Made by a program: the position numbers and the translations under genes | Notes under the pieces: generated by a model | Databases searched by the model: none | What the model saw: only the letters and a program-made list of their open reading frames with translations | Told to the model about the DNA's origin: nothing | Part shown: piece after piece, positions 35,761 to 42,756 of the stretch | How positions within the stretch are numbered: the first letter of the stretch is position 1 | How the letters are laid out: every line of letters begins with the position of its first letter | Source of the DNA: Nocardioides mesophilus | GTDB lineage: Bacteria > Actinomycetota > Actinomycetes > Propionibacteriales > Nocardioidaceae | Assembly (NCBI RefSeq): GCF_014395785.1 | Contig: NZ_CP060713.1 | Coordinates: 2,446,501 to 2,510,500, forward strand | Direction: 5' to 3' | DNA length: 64,000 nt

Positions 35761-36504
35761 GTGGCGCGGTGGCAGGAGCTGCGCCTGCGGCTCGGCGCCG
35801 CCCTGCCGATGCCGCTGAGCCACGTGGTCCCGGTGGCGCACGCCGAGACCGACCAGGTGGTCCGGCACCGCCAGCGGGTCGTGGCCGCGGTCTCGGTGGC
35901 CGGCGCGGCCGCCCTCGGGGCGTCGCTGTCCACCAGCCCCGGCTCCAAGAGGTTCTACGGCGCCACGCTGTCCGTGGCCGGGGTCTGGGTCGCCGGCGGC
36001 CTGCTCTCCGGGCCGCTGCACCTGGGCTGGATCCAGGCCCGCGACCAGCGGCTGCGCCGTCCCGTCGTGACCCCGGTGATCACCGGGGTCGGCGCCTTCG
36101 GCTTCTTCTACGCCTGCGCGTTGGTGGCGCGGCGGATCCCCGTGCTCGACGAGGCGATCTCCCGGGTCCTGGTCTTCGCCGAGGAGGGCGACGAGCCGCT
36201 GGTGCTGCTCACCACGCTCGCCAACGGGCTGGGCGAGGAGATCTTCTTCCGCGGCGCGCTGTACGCCGCCCTCGAGGACCACCCGGTGGTCGCCTCCACC
36301 GCCGTCTACGCGCTGGCCACCACGACCACCCGCAACCCGGCGCTCGTGCTCGCCGCGGGCGTGATGGGGTCGCTGTTCGCGCTCCAGCGCCGTGCGACCG
36401 GGGGGCTGCAGGCGCCCGCGATCACCCACGTCACCTGGTCCACGCTGATGGTCCGCTACCTGCCGCCGCTGTTCCGTCACGCCCACGGGGAGGCCCGCCG
36501 ATGA
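35761..36504 (+). CDS. CPBP family intramembrane metalloprotease
   Basis: 247 aa, GTG 35761 one base after the preceding stop, with GAGGGGG before it. Several membrane helices are visible. The catalytic motifs are NGLGEEIFFRGALYAAL (EE-x3-R) at about residues 157-173 and ITHVTWSTLMV (His) near the C-terminus, matching Abi/CAAX-type glutamic/metal intramembrane proteases. It overlaps the next gene by ATGA. Targets are unknown. Confidence 0.85.
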   Translation: MARWQELRLRLGAALPMPLSHVVPVAHAETDQVVRHRQRVVAAVSVAGAAALGASLSTSPGSKRFYGATLSVAGVWVAGGLLSGPLHLGWIQARDQRLRRPVVTPVITGVGAFGFFYACALVARRIPVLDEAISRVLVFAEEGDEPLVLLTTLANGLGEEIFFRGALYAALEDHPVVASTAVYALATTTTRNPALVLAAGVMGSLFALQRRATGGLQAPAITHVTWSTLMVRYLPPLFRHAHGEARR

Positions 36505-37454
36505 CCGGCCGACTGCTCGACTCCGCCCTCGACCGCGCCGTCGTCCCGGGCTACACCCGCATCGGCTACTGGCTGCGCCGGCCGGGCTGGCGCACCGACG
36601 ACCCCCGTCCGGGGTCCATGGCCGGCAAGCGGGTGCTGGTCACCGGGGCCAACTCCGGCCTCGGCAAGGCGGCGGCGATCGGCCTCGCGCGCCTCGGTGC
36701 CACGGTGCACCTCGTCGTGCGCAACGAGGAGCGCGGGAAGGCCGCCCTCGCCGAGCTCCGCAGCGAGCTGCCGGCGGCCGAGCTGCACCTCGAGGTCTGC
36801 GACATGTCCGACCTGGCCGCCGTACGACGGTTCGCGGGGGTGCTGCTCGACCGGCTGGACCGGATCGACGTGCTCGTCCACAACGCCGGCGCGCTGCCTC
36901 CCGAGCGCACCCAGTCCGTCGACGGCCACGAGGTCACCGTCGCCACCCACGTGCTGGGCCCGCTGCTGCTCACCGACCTGCTGCGACCGCTGCTGGCCGG
37001 TCACGCGGCCCGGGTGGTGCTGGTCTCCTCGGGCGGCATGTACACCCAGAAGCTGCCCGTAGACGACCCCGACTACGAGCGCGGCGACTACCGCGGCACC
37101 GTCGCCTACGCCCGCTCGAAGCGGATGCAGGTGGCGCTGGCGCCGCTGATGCAGAAGCGGTGGGCCGAGGACGGGGTCACCGTGCACGTGATGCACCCCG
37201 GCTGGGCCGACACCCCGGGGGTGGCCTCGTCGCTGCCGCTGTTCCGGACCCTGACCCGCCCGCTGCTGCGCGACGCCGCCACCGGCGCGGACACCATCGT
37301 CTGGCTGTCCGCCACCGAGCCGGCACCGCTCGGAGGCCGGTTCTGGCAGGACCGCGCCCCGCGGCCGGAGCACTACCGATCATCGACCCGGGAGACCGAG
37401 GAGGAGCGGATGCGGATGTGGACCTGGGTGCTGTCGGCGGCGGGACTCTCATGA
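36501..37454 (+). CDS. short-chain dehydrogenase/reductase
   Basis: 317 aa, ATGA overlap with the CPBP gene. After a 35-residue N-terminal extension come VLVTGANSGLGKAAAIGLARLG (TGxxxGxG cofactor site), HNAGAL, VSSGGMY and YARSK (catalytic Ser/Tyr/Lys). The architecture resembles retinol-dehydrogenase/DHRS-like SDRs with NADP. It is fifth in the operon and overlaps tspO. A role in lipid or isoprenoid carbonyl reduction is possible but not shown. Confidence 0.88.
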   Translation: MTGRLLDSALDRAVVPGYTRIGYWLRRPGWRTDDPRPGSMAGKRVLVTGANSGLGKAAAIGLARLGATVHLVVRNEERGKAALAELRSELPAAELHLEVCDMSDLAAVRRFAGVLLDRLDRIDVLVHNAGALPPERTQSVDGHEVTVATHVLGPLLLTDLLRPLLAGHAARVVLVSSGGMYTQKLPVDDPDYERGDYRGTVAYARSKRMQVALAPLMQKRWAEDGVTVHVMHPGWADTPGVASSLPLFRTLTRPLLRDAATGADTIVWLSATEPAPLGGRFWQDRAPRPEHYRSSTRETEEERMRMWTWVLSAAGLS

Positions 37455-37951
37455 GCGGCGGCCGCCTCCGCCGGCTGCTGGGCGTCGCCGGCGCAGTCGC
37501 CGGCACCGCCGGGGTCGGCGGCCTGGCCAGCCAGGACGTCAGCTCGCAGTGGTACGCCGACCTCGACAAGCCGCCCTTCCAGCCGCCGGGCGCGGCCTTC
37601 CCGGTCGCCTGGACCCTGCTGTACGCCGACATCGTGCTCGCCTGCGCGCACGCCCTCGACCGGCTCGACGGGCCGGAGGCCACGCCCGGGTCCGCCGCGG
37701 AGGCCACGGCGTACCGGCGCGCGCTGGCGGCGAACCTGGCGCTGAACGCCGGCTGGTCGTGGGTGTTCTTCCGCTCGCACCGGCTCGGCCCCGCCGTCGG
37801 GGTGGCCGGCCTGCTCACGCTCAGCGGGGCCGACCTGGTCCGGCGCACCCACCGCGTCTCGCCGGCCGCGGCGGTCGCGCTCGCGCCCTACCCGGCGTGG
37901 TGCGCCTTCGCGACCGTGCTCTCGGCGGCGATCTGGCGCCGCAACCGCTGA
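37451..37951 (+). CDS. TspO/MBR family membrane protein
   Basis: 166 aa with five membrane segments, overlapping the SDR gene by 4 bases. WYADLDKPPFQPPGAAF followed by PVAWTLLY is the TspO signature, and NLALNAGWSWVFF is the conserved helix 4 start. TspO proteins bind porphyrins and cholesterol-like ligands and, in Rhodobacter, tune photopigment gene expression in response to oxygen and light. Last gene of the probable MerR-DICT-controlled operon, which makes a light or porphyrin link attractive. Confidence 0.92.
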   Translation: MSGGRLRRLLGVAGAVAGTAGVGGLASQDVSSQWYADLDKPPFQPPGAAFPVAWTLLYADIVLACAHALDRLDGPEATPGSAAEATAYRRALAANLALNAGWSWVFFRSHRLGPAVGVAGLLTLSGADLVRRTHRVSPAAAVALAPYPAWCAFATVLSAAIWRRNR

Positions 37952-37967
37952 GGCCGCCGGAGACAGC

Positions 37968-38381
37968 TCAGCCGACGTTGCCGAGCACCCGGGTGACCTG
38001 CACGTGCAGCGCCACCCGCTCCGGGTTCTCCCGCGGCACCCGGTAGCGCTCGGTGTAGCGGGCGACCGCCTCGGCCACCGACGCTGCGTCCTCGCGGACC
38101 TGGACCCGGCCCTCCAGCGTCGACCACCACCGGCCGTCGACCTGGCAGACCGCGATCAGCGCGCCCTCCGGCCCCGCGGACCGGATGTTGGCGACCTTGC
38201 GGCTGGTCCCGGAGGTGATCGCCCAGGCGGTGCCCGTGTCCGGGTCGATGACGAAGCCCATGGGCACGACGTGCGGCGTCCCGTCGGGCCGTAGGGTCGT
38301 GACCGTGCAGAGGTGTCGTTCGCGCCAGAACTCCAGGAACCGCTCGGTCGACGGGAGCGCGGAGCCGGGGGAGGGTGCCAT
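37968..38381 (-). CDS. pyridoxamine 5'-phosphate oxidase-like / F420-dependent protein
   Basis: 137 aa, ATG 38381 with GGGAGG eight bases upstream. The split-barrel flavin/F420 fold is indicated by LCTVTTLRPDGTPHVVPMGFVID and GTSRKVANIRSAGPEGALIAVCQVDG, ending in a strand with GRVQV. Short length and sequence fit the actinobacterial TIGR03618-like F420-dependent subgroup, not classical PdxH. It is divergent from tag, with 30 bases between starts. Confidence 0.82.
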   Translation of the reverse strand: MAPSPGSALPSTERFLEFWRERHLCTVTTLRPDGTPHVVPMGFVIDPDTGTAWAITSGTSRKVANIRSAGPEGALIAVCQVDGRWWSTLEGRVQVREDAASVAEAVARYTERYRVPRENPERVALHVQVTRVLGNVG

Positions 38382-38411
38382 GGCGACATCCTCCCGCAGG
38401 AGGAAAACGAC

Positions 38412-39005
38412 GTGAGCGACCTGGTGCTCGGCGAGGACGGTCTCGCCCGGCCGGCGTGGGCCTCGGTGGACCCGCTGCTGCGCGAGTACTACGACACCGA
38501 GTGGGGGATGCCGGTCCGCGACGAGCAGGGCCTCTTCGAGCGGCTGAGCCTGGAGGCGTTCCAGTCCGGCCTCTCCTGGGCGACCATCCTGCGCAAGCGG
38601 CCCGCGTTCCGGGTCGCCTTCGACGGCTTCGCTCCCGACGTCGTGGCCGGGTACGACGCGCGCGACGTCACGCGGCTGATGGCCGACGCCGGGATCGTCC
38701 GGAACCTGCGCAAGATCCAGGCGACCATCACCAACGCCCGGGCGGTGGTGGCGCTGCGGGCCGAGGGCGGGCTGGCCGACCTGGTCTGGTCGTTCCGGCC
38801 CGCCGTGACCCCGGCCCCGACGACGTACGACGAGGTGCCGACCACCTCGCCGGAGTCGAAGGCCCTGGCCCAGGCGCTGCGGGGCAAGGGGTTCGTCTTC
38901 GTCGGGCCGACCACGATGTTCGCGCTGATGGAGGCGGTCGGGGTCGTCGACACGCACCTGGTCGGCAGCCACCGGCGCGGTTGCTCCGGCGTGTGGCCGG
39001 ATTGA
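38412..39005 (+). CDS. tag: DNA-3-methyladenine glycosylase I
   Basis: 197 aa, GTG with AGGAGG seven bases upstream. It excises 3-methyladenine from alkylated DNA. EYYDTEWGMPVRDEQGLFERLSLE and FQSGLSWATILRKRPAFR are the Tag hallmarks, with NARAV and KGFVFVGPTTMFALMEAVGVVDTHL further on. Odd: the usual N-terminal zinc ligands (Cys in R-C-x-W and His in Y-H-D) are replaced (ARPAW; YYD). A His and Cys remain in SHRRGCSG at the C-terminus, so the zinc clip is probably absent or altered. Function is otherwise likely retained. Confidence 0.88.
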   Translation: MSDLVLGEDGLARPAWASVDPLLREYYDTEWGMPVRDEQGLFERLSLEAFQSGLSWATILRKRPAFRVAFDGFAPDVVAGYDARDVTRLMADAGIVRNLRKIQATITNARAVVALRAEGGLADLVWSFRPAVTPAPTTYDEVPTTSPESKALAQALRGKGFVFVGPTTMFALMEAVGVVDTHLVGSHRRGCSGVWPD

Positions 39006-39192
39006 GCTTTTACCTGCAACGCGCAGCGCGCGCGGACCCCGCGGATCTATCCTGGGCGGGCAAGGTGGACGACACACGATCAACACGATGCGGCGGGGCC
39101 GGTCATCGTCCACAGGGTTTCGACACCGTGTTCAGCGCAAGCCTGGGGGCAGGCGAGGGCTGGGGCGCACGGTGAAGAGAAAGGCCTGTGTC

Positions 39193-39456
39193 GTGGAACG
39201 CACCCGGTGCGCGTATTGCCGCAACCCCATCAAGCCCCACCAGACGTCCGTCCCCGAGGACGGCGACCAGCTGGTCCACGAGGACTGCTGGCCGCTGTGG
39301 CAGAGCCGGGGTCGTGAACCGGTCGACGAGGTCGTCGACGACCTGCAGCACGAGTACGAACGGCGCATCGCCGCCGAGGGTCTGGCGGGGCTGCTCTCGC
39401 CCTACGTCTGCGTGCTGCCCACCCAGCGGCACCGGCAGCCCTCGCTCGTCTCCTGA
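39193..39456 (+). CDS. small zinc-ribbon-like protein
   Basis: 87 aa from GTG 39193, which has AAAGG about nine bases upstream; GTG 39172 is an alternative that adds seven residues. RCAYCRNPIKP and LVHEDCW supply C-x2-C and H-x2-C, a likely single zinc site. The middle part is an acidic helix. I do not recognise a named family. About 190 bases before it hold no clear feature apart from a TATCCT that could be a -10 box. Confidence 0.62.
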   Translation: MERTRCAYCRNPIKPHQTSVPEDGDQLVHEDCWPLWQSRGREPVDEVVDDLQHEYERRIAAEGLAGLLSPYVCVLPTQRHRQPSLVS

Positions 39457-39508
39457 CCGCGGCGCAGCGTCCCGGGCGACCCACGTGAACCGCACGATGC
39501 CCGCGTTG

Positions 39509-39916
39509 TCAGGGCGTCAGGTTCTGCAGCCGGACCTGGCCGCGGGCGACCAGCCGGCCCTCGTCGTCGAGGGTCTCCACGACCCAGACCTGCTGGGAGC
39601 GGCCGCGGTGCACCGGCGTCGCGGTCGAGGTCAGCCGACCTTCGCGCACGGCGCGGTAGAAGTCGGTGGAGTTGTTGACGCCGACCACCTGGCCGCGCTC
39701 TCCCAGCCAGGTCGCGGCGCCGACGCTGGCCAGGGTCTCCACGACGCCTGCGTGCGCACCGCCGTGGACGATGCCGTAGGGCTGGTGCAGCGGCGGGGCA
39801 GCCGTCCAGTGCGCGACCACGCGGTCGCCGGTGACCTCCGCGAACTCCACGCCGAGGTAGTCGGTGAAGGGGCCGCCTGCGTTGGTCGTCTCGTTGGTCG
39901 TCTCGTCGGTCGACAT
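39509..39916 (-). CDS. PaaI-type hotdog thioesterase
   Basis: 135 aa, single hotdog domain. PYGIVHGGAHAGVVETLASVGA contains the HGG-x-x-x-x-x-x-(D/E) motif of PaaI-like acyl-CoA thioesterases, with Glu60 as the candidate base. VNNSTDFYRAVREGRLTSTATPVHRG completes the fold. Likely hydrolyses aryl- or acyl-CoA. It is divergent from the exonuclease gene. Confidence 0.88.
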   Translation of the reverse strand: MSTDETTNETTNAGGPFTDYLGVEFAEVTGDRVVAHWTAAPPLHQPYGIVHGGAHAGVVETLASVGAATWLGERGQVVGVNNSTDFYRAVREGRLTSTATPVHRGRSQQVWVVETLDDEGRLVARGQVRLQNLTP

Positions 39917-40032
39917 GGGCAGATCATCGCGCGTCGCCGGACCCCCTCGACGAGGCGGGGTGGACTGCACCGGTCGTCCGGGCGCCGGGCCGGCGCGCCG
40001 CGTCGTCGGTGCCGCGTGGCAGGCTGAGCCCG

Positions 40033-41070
40033 ATGTCCCGCACCCTGCTCGCCGTCGACGGCAACTCCGTGCTGCACCGCTGCTTCCACGCGTCCGCGCG
40101 CACCGGCTTCCGCACCGCCGACGGTCGCGCCGGCTGGGCGATCCGCGGGCTGCTCTCCCAGCTGTGCGCGGCGGTCGACCGGTCCTGCGCCGACGCGGTC
40201 GTGGTCGGCTTCGACGACCGCGCGTCGAGCGTGCGCCGGGAGCGGTGGCCGACGTACAAAGCGCACCGCGACCCCAAGCCCGCCGCCCTGGACGAGCAGC
40301 TGGAGGAGGTCGTGGGGGTGCTGCGCGACCTCGGCTGCGTCGTGGTCGTGCCGCCGGGCCTCGAGGCCGACGACGTGCTCGCCTCGGCGGCCGCGTGGGC
40401 ACCGACGGTCGGGGCGCGCACGGTGCTGGCCACCTCGGACCGGGACTCGTTCGCGCTGATCGACGAGCACACCCGGATGCTGCGCATCCTCAACGGCGGC
40501 ATCGACGCCTCGCCGATGCTCGACCCGCACCGGCTGACGCTGGTGACCGGGGTCCGCCCCGAGCAGTACCTCGACCTCGCGGCCCTGCGCGGCGACCCCT
40601 CCGACAACCTGCCCGGTGTCACCGGGTTCGGCCCGAAGACGGCCGTCAAGCTGCTGGCCGCCTTCGGGACCGCGGCGGCGGCCTTCGACGACGCCGCGGC
40701 CGGCGGCGAACGCTGCCGTGCCGCGCTCGGCAAGGCGCTCGCCCGGACCCTGGCCACCGACCAGGCCCGGGCCACCTGGGAGCTGAACCGCACGGTGATG
40801 ACGATGCGGACCGACGTGCCGCTCGGCCTCGACCTGGTCGCCGGCACGGGGTCGCTCCCGCTCGAGCCGGACGCCGTGCGCCGGACCTTCGGCCGCTACC
40901 AGCTGCACGCACCGGGGTTCCTGCGCTCGCTCACGGGCGTGGAGAGTCCCGCTCCCCGGCCCGGTGACGTCGACGCGTCGTGGCGGCCGCCGGCAGCGTC
41001 GGGTCCGCGGCTGCCGCCGCTGCCCGCGCCGGTGCCGGCGCCGACGTCCTTGCAGGACACCCTGTTCTGA
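40033..41070 (+). CDS. stand-alone 5'-3' exonuclease (Pol I N-terminal-like)
   Basis: 345 aa, ATG 40033 chosen because the family starts at LLAVDGNSVLHRCFHA. It has the flap-nuclease metal sites: DGNS, GFDDRASSVRRERWPTYKAHR, GLEADDVLAS, ATSDRDSFALI, and the helix-hairpin-helix LRGDPSDNLPGVTGFGPKTAVKLL. Function: removal of RNA primers or 5' flaps. It is not fused to a polymerase. The C-terminus is a proline-rich linker ending in QDTLF, which resembles a beta-clamp-binding peptide. A short tandem repeat follows the stop. Confidence 0.9.
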   Translation: MSRTLLAVDGNSVLHRCFHASARTGFRTADGRAGWAIRGLLSQLCAAVDRSCADAVVVGFDDRASSVRRERWPTYKAHRDPKPAALDEQLEEVVGVLRDLGCVVVVPPGLEADDVLASAAAWAPTVGARTVLATSDRDSFALIDEHTRMLRILNGGIDASPMLDPHRLTLVTGVRPEQYLDLAALRGDPSDNLPGVTGFGPKTAVKLLAAFGTAAAAFDDAAAGGERCRAALGKALARTLATDQARATWELNRTVMTMRTDVPLGLDLVAGTGSLPLEPDAVRRTFGRYQLHAPGFLRSLTGVESPAPRPGDVDASWRPPAASGPRLPPLPAPVPAPTSLQDTLF

Positions 41071-41090
41071 AGCGCTGGCCGCCGGGCAGC

Positions 41091-41145
41091 GGACCGGTCC
41101 TGCCCGGACCGGTCCTGCCCGGCCCTGCCCGGACCGGCCCTGGTC
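41091..41145. repeat. short tandem repeat after the exonuclease gene
   Basis: GGACCGGTCCTGCCC occurs twice in direct tandem (41091-41105, 41106-41120), followed by a shortened GGCCCTGCCC and a diverged GGACCGGCCCTGGTC. The unit begins with the palindrome GGACCGGTCC, so the array can form hairpins and may end transcription between the two convergent genes. Confidence 0.75.
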
Positions 41146-41168
41146 GGGCCGGCCCGGGAGGGGGCCGG

Positions 41169-42545
41169 CTACGCGACCCAGACCGTCTTGCCGTTCATGA
41201 ACTCCTTGATGCCGAGCTCGGCCAGCTCGCGGCCGTGCCCGGACGCCTTCACCCCGCCGAAGGGGAGCGCCGGGAACGACGCGGTCATGCCGTTGATGAA
41301 GGTCTGACCGGCGGCGAGGTCGCGGATGAACCGCTCCTGCTCCTCGACGTCGTTGGTCCAGGCGTTGGAGCCCAGCCCGAAGCGGGTGGCGTTGGCCAGC
41401 TCGATCGCCTCGTCGAGGTCGTCGACCCGGAACACCAGCGCGACCGGACCGAACAGCTCCTCGGAGAAGACGTCCATCTCCTCGGTGATGCCGGTCAGGA
41501 TCGTCGGCGGGTACCACCAGCCGTCGCCCTCGGGGCGGGTGCCGCCGACCACCACGGTGGCGCCCTTGTCCGTGGCGTCCTTGACCAGCTCCTCGACGTC
41601 CTCACGGCCCTGCTCGGTGGCCAGCGGGCCGACGTCGGTGCCCTCCTCCATGGGGTCGCCCACGGTGAGCGCCGACATCTTCGCGGTGAAGTGCTCCATG
41701 AACTCGTCGTAGACGTCGGAGTGCACGATGAACCGCTTGGCCGAGATGCAGGACTGGCCGTTGTTCTGGGTGCGCGACGTGGTGGCGACCTGCGCCGCAC
41801 GCTCCAGGTCGGCGGACGGCATCACCACGAAGGCGTCGGAGCCGCCGAGCTCGAGGACGACCTTCTTCAACGACTCGCCGGCGGTGCGGCCGACGGCGAC
41901 GCCGGCGCCCTCGCTGCCCGTGAGGGTGGCGGCGGCGACGCGGTCGTCGCGGATGATCGCCTCGATCTTGGAGCTGCCCACCAGGAGGGTCTGGAAGACG
42001 TCGTCGGGGAAGCCGGCCTCGCGGAACAGCTCCTCCATGAACAGCGCCGTCTGCGGGACGTTGCTGGCGTGCTTGAGCAGCCCCACGTTGCCGGCCGCGA
42101 GGGCGGGGGCGGCGAAGCGCATCGCCTGCCAGAGCGGGAAGTTCCACGGCATGATCGCGAGCACCACGCCGATCGGGAGCCAGCGCGTGTAGGCCTGGCT
42201 CGCGTTGACGGTGGAGGCGTCCTCCACCGGCGAGTCGGCCAGCAGGTCCGCGGCCCGGTCGGCGTAGTAGCGCAGCACCGCGGCGCACTTGCCGATCTCG
42301 GCGGCGGCCGACTTCTTGGTCTTGCCCATCTCGAGCGTCATCAGCCCGGCGATCTCGTCGGTGCGCTTGTCGAGGATGTCCGCGGCGGCGCGCAGCCAGC
42401 CGGCCCGTTCCTCGTGCGAGGTGAGGCGGTAGGTCCGAGCGGCGCGGTCGGCGCGGGCAAGCCGGTCCTCGACCTGCTCGTCGGTCAGCTCGTCGAAGGT
42501 CCTGAGCACCTCTCCGGTGCGGGGGTCAGTTGTCGCAATGGCCAT
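41169..42545 (-). CDS. NAD(P)-dependent aldehyde (succinate-semialdehyde-type) dehydrogenase
   Basis: 458 aa. ATG 42545 chosen because MAIATTDPRTGEVLRTF matches family N-termini. VLAIMPWNFPLWQ is the cofactor-binding loop, LELGGSDAFVVM carries the general-base glutamate, and NNGQSCISAKRFIVH the catalytic cysteine. Length and the FGGVKASGHGRELAELGIKEF C-terminus fit the short, NADP-preferring SSADH group (YneI/Sad-like). It oxidises succinate semialdehyde or a similar aldehyde to the acid. No partner transaminase is nearby. Confidence 0.9.
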   Translation of the reverse strand: MAIATTDPRTGEVLRTFDELTDEQVEDRLARADRAARTYRLTSHEERAGWLRAAADILDKRTDEIAGLMTLEMGKTKKSAAAEIGKCAAVLRYYADRAADLLADSPVEDASTVNASQAYTRWLPIGVVLAIMPWNFPLWQAMRFAAPALAAGNVGLLKHASNVPQTALFMEELFREAGFPDDVFQTLLVGSSKIEAIIRDDRVAAATLTGSEGAGVAVGRTAGESLKKVVLELGGSDAFVVMPSADLERAAQVATTSRTQNNGQSCISAKRFIVHSDVYDEFMEHFTAKMSALTVGDPMEEGTDVGPLATEQGREDVEELVKDATDKGATVVVGGTRPEGDGWWYPPTILTGITEEMDVFSEELFGPVALVFRVDDLDEAIELANATRFGLGSNAWTNDVEEQERFIRDLAAGQTFINGMTASFPALPFGGVKASGHGRELAELGIKEFMNGKTVWVA

Positions 42546-42717
42546 GGGGTCACTGTTCCACGCTTCAGGTGCCCGCAAAAGTGCGGATTCCGCAGGCGGT
42601 CTCGCCGTGACCAGCTCGTGACGGACGCGACTCTTTACCGGGCCCCGAGGTGGGTACGGTGCCAGGGTCGGAATCGGGCAGCGGCGCTCGGCGACGGCTA
42701 AGGAGCACGACGACGCG

Positions 42718-42739
42718 GCCCCCGGAGCTCTCCGGGGGC
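42718..42739 (+). promoter_or_regulatory. strong hairpin in the glgX leader
   Basis: GCCCCCGGAG and CTCCGGGGGC are perfect 10-bp arms with a 2-base centre, 18 bases before the glgX ATG. AAGGAG lies just downstream as the ribosome site. It could be an attenuator-like structure or the end of an upstream transcript. Confidence 0.55.
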
Positions 42740-42756
42740 GTTACCAAGGAGCGCGC

